Shown piece by piece: positions 5,521 through 5,998 of a stretch of 5,998 bases of DNA (position 1 is the first letter of the stretch; every line of letters begins with the position of its first letter). Origin of the DNA: an uncultured Rhizobiaceae group bacterium (GTDB lineage Bacteria > Pseudomonadota > Alphaproteobacteria > Rhizobiales > Rhizobiaceae); assembly GCA_937951455.1 (NCBI GenBank), contig CALFBU010000348.1, positions 1-5,998 on the forward strand. The letters are read 5' to 3'. The position numbers and the translations under genes are program-made. Under the pieces are notes generated by a model. It was not told the DNA's origin. It did not search any database and saw only the letters and a program-made list of their open reading frames with translations.

Positions 5521-5998
5521 TCAGATGATTAGCAAGCCATCGTCATACAATGCCTGCACATCGAGACCATTAACATCGTCAAGTCTTGCAAGATCGTAAG
5601 TTGTTCCATCGACCTCAACGGATACAATTGTATTTGCACCTGATTCAGTGAACGCAATATCATCAAGTTCGATATCTAGCGCTGACAAGTCAAGAACATC
5701 AACTGATGAGAAGTCACGGATTCTGTCCGTGTAGACATCCGTACCATCTGTAAGGTCATCAAAAAGGTAAGAGTAGGTGTCAACACCAGTACCGCCGACG
5801 AAGTCATCATTACCAGCGCCTCCTGAGAAATTATCATGGCCTGAACCACCCTGGATACGGTCATCCCCTGCACCGCCTGAAATGGTGTCATTACCACCAT
5901 CACCGCGAAGAATGTCGTTACCGTTACCACCTGCTAGAGTATCGTGGCCTGTACCAGCGGTGATATGATCATCGCCATCATCGCCAAACAAAGCATCA
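5521..5998 (-). CDS. RTX calcium-binding repeat protein, C-terminal part (runs off the right edge)
   Basis: Only the last 158 residues are in the window; the frame continues past 5998 and no true start is visible. Residues 4-75 are eight tandem nonapeptides of the GGxGxDx(L/I/F)x type, for example 'SGGAGDDRI' and 'AGGNGNDIL'. In known RTX proteins these bind Ca2+ and fold as a parallel beta-roll after secretion. They are followed by a non-repeat C-terminal domain (about 76-158) with 'DRIRDFSSVDVLDLSALDI', which resembles the segment after the repeats in serralysin-like RTX proteins. The extreme C-terminus, 'LYDDGLLII', has acidic residues followed by a hydrophobic end, as expected of an uncleaved type I secretion signal. 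The enzymatic or adhesive N-terminal part is missing, so the protein's activity cannot be told. No type I exporter genes are in the window. Its TGA directly abuts the TAA of the convergent neighbour. Confidence 0.9.
   Translation of the reverse strand, partial: DALFGDDGDDHITAGTGHDTLAGGNGNDILRGDGGNDTISGGAGDDRIQGGSGHDNFSGGAGNDDFVGGTGVDTYSYLFDDLTDGTDVYTDRIRDFSSVDVLDLSALDIELDDIAFTESGANTIVSVEVDGTTYDLARLDDVNGLDVQALYDDGLLII
5773..5988 (-). repeat. Eight 27-bp coding repeats (RTX nonapeptides)
   Basis: The stretch encodes eight consecutive nine-residue units, giving a 27-bp period at DNA level with strongest conservation at the Gly-Gly and Asp codons. The units have diverged in synonymous and variable positions, so this is an old array and not a recent expansion. 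The array probably continues past the window edge. Confidence 0.85.

Noticed and set aside
5777..5968. Pro/Ser-rich plus-strand open frame
   Set aside because: The periodic proline pattern is simply the reverse complement of the RTX Gly-Asp repeats.
5773..5988. 27-bp periodic array considered as a CRISPR or satellite-type repeat
   Set aside because: The period is exactly nine codons, the units encode RTX nonapeptides, and there are no constant repeats with variable spacers.
5521..5991. TTG at 5991 as the start of a short, complete RTX protein
   Set aside because: The frame stays open past it to the window edge, it falls in the repeat array, and no ribosome binding site can be seen; the gene is more likely truncated by the window.

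Overview
The window reads as an ordinary chromosomal segment of an alphaproteobacterium, most likely Hyphomicrobiales (Rhizobiales). The main evidence is the S4 ribosomal protein, whose N-terminus ([20 protein letters not shown]) and zinc-free form match that group. The DNA is moderately AT-rich for the group, which would fit a marine lineage, but no genus can be named from this sequence. I see no tRNA, rRNA, CRISPR array, IS element or phage gene.

Layout: positions 1-4562 hold five genes on the minus strand. In transcription order they are a TrmJ-type tRNA methyltransferase (3762-4562), a PAP2 membrane phosphatase (2923 to about 3693), glutamate racemase murI (2077-2865), ribosomal protein S4 rpsD (1235-1852) and the N-terminal 340 residues of a YcbB-type L,D-transpeptidase (1-1022, running off the left edge). 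A strong terminator after rpsD (1182-1207) separates the transpeptidase, which has its own regulatory-looking upstream region containing a CRP-type palindrome. rpsD has a 224-bp upstream region with a palindrome and a stable leader hairpin. One divergent plus-strand gene (4639-5520) encodes a degenerate metallophosphoesterase-like protein. It meets head-on with the C-terminal part of a secreted RTX (calcium-binding repeat) protein (5521-5998, minus strand). The two stop codons are directly adjacent, and the RTX gene's terminator lies inside the last codons of the phosphoesterase gene.

Functional theme: three of the five minus-strand genes are envelope genes. MurI makes D-glutamate for peptidoglycan, the PAP2 protein may recycle undecaprenyl pyrophosphate or dephosphorylate lipids, and the L,D-transpeptidase cross-links peptidoglycan or attaches proteins to it. 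The other two, rpsD and trmJ, serve translation.

Points most worth a second look: the PAP2 gene has no ATG, GTG or TTG codon at its natural start but has an ATT behind a strong Shine-Dalgarno; the phosphoesterase-like protein has lost one whole metal site and kept the other, next to a cysteine cluster; a terminator is embedded in an opposing coding region; and there are possible control elements upstream of rpsD and of the transpeptidase. I found no convincing undescribed multi-gene system here.
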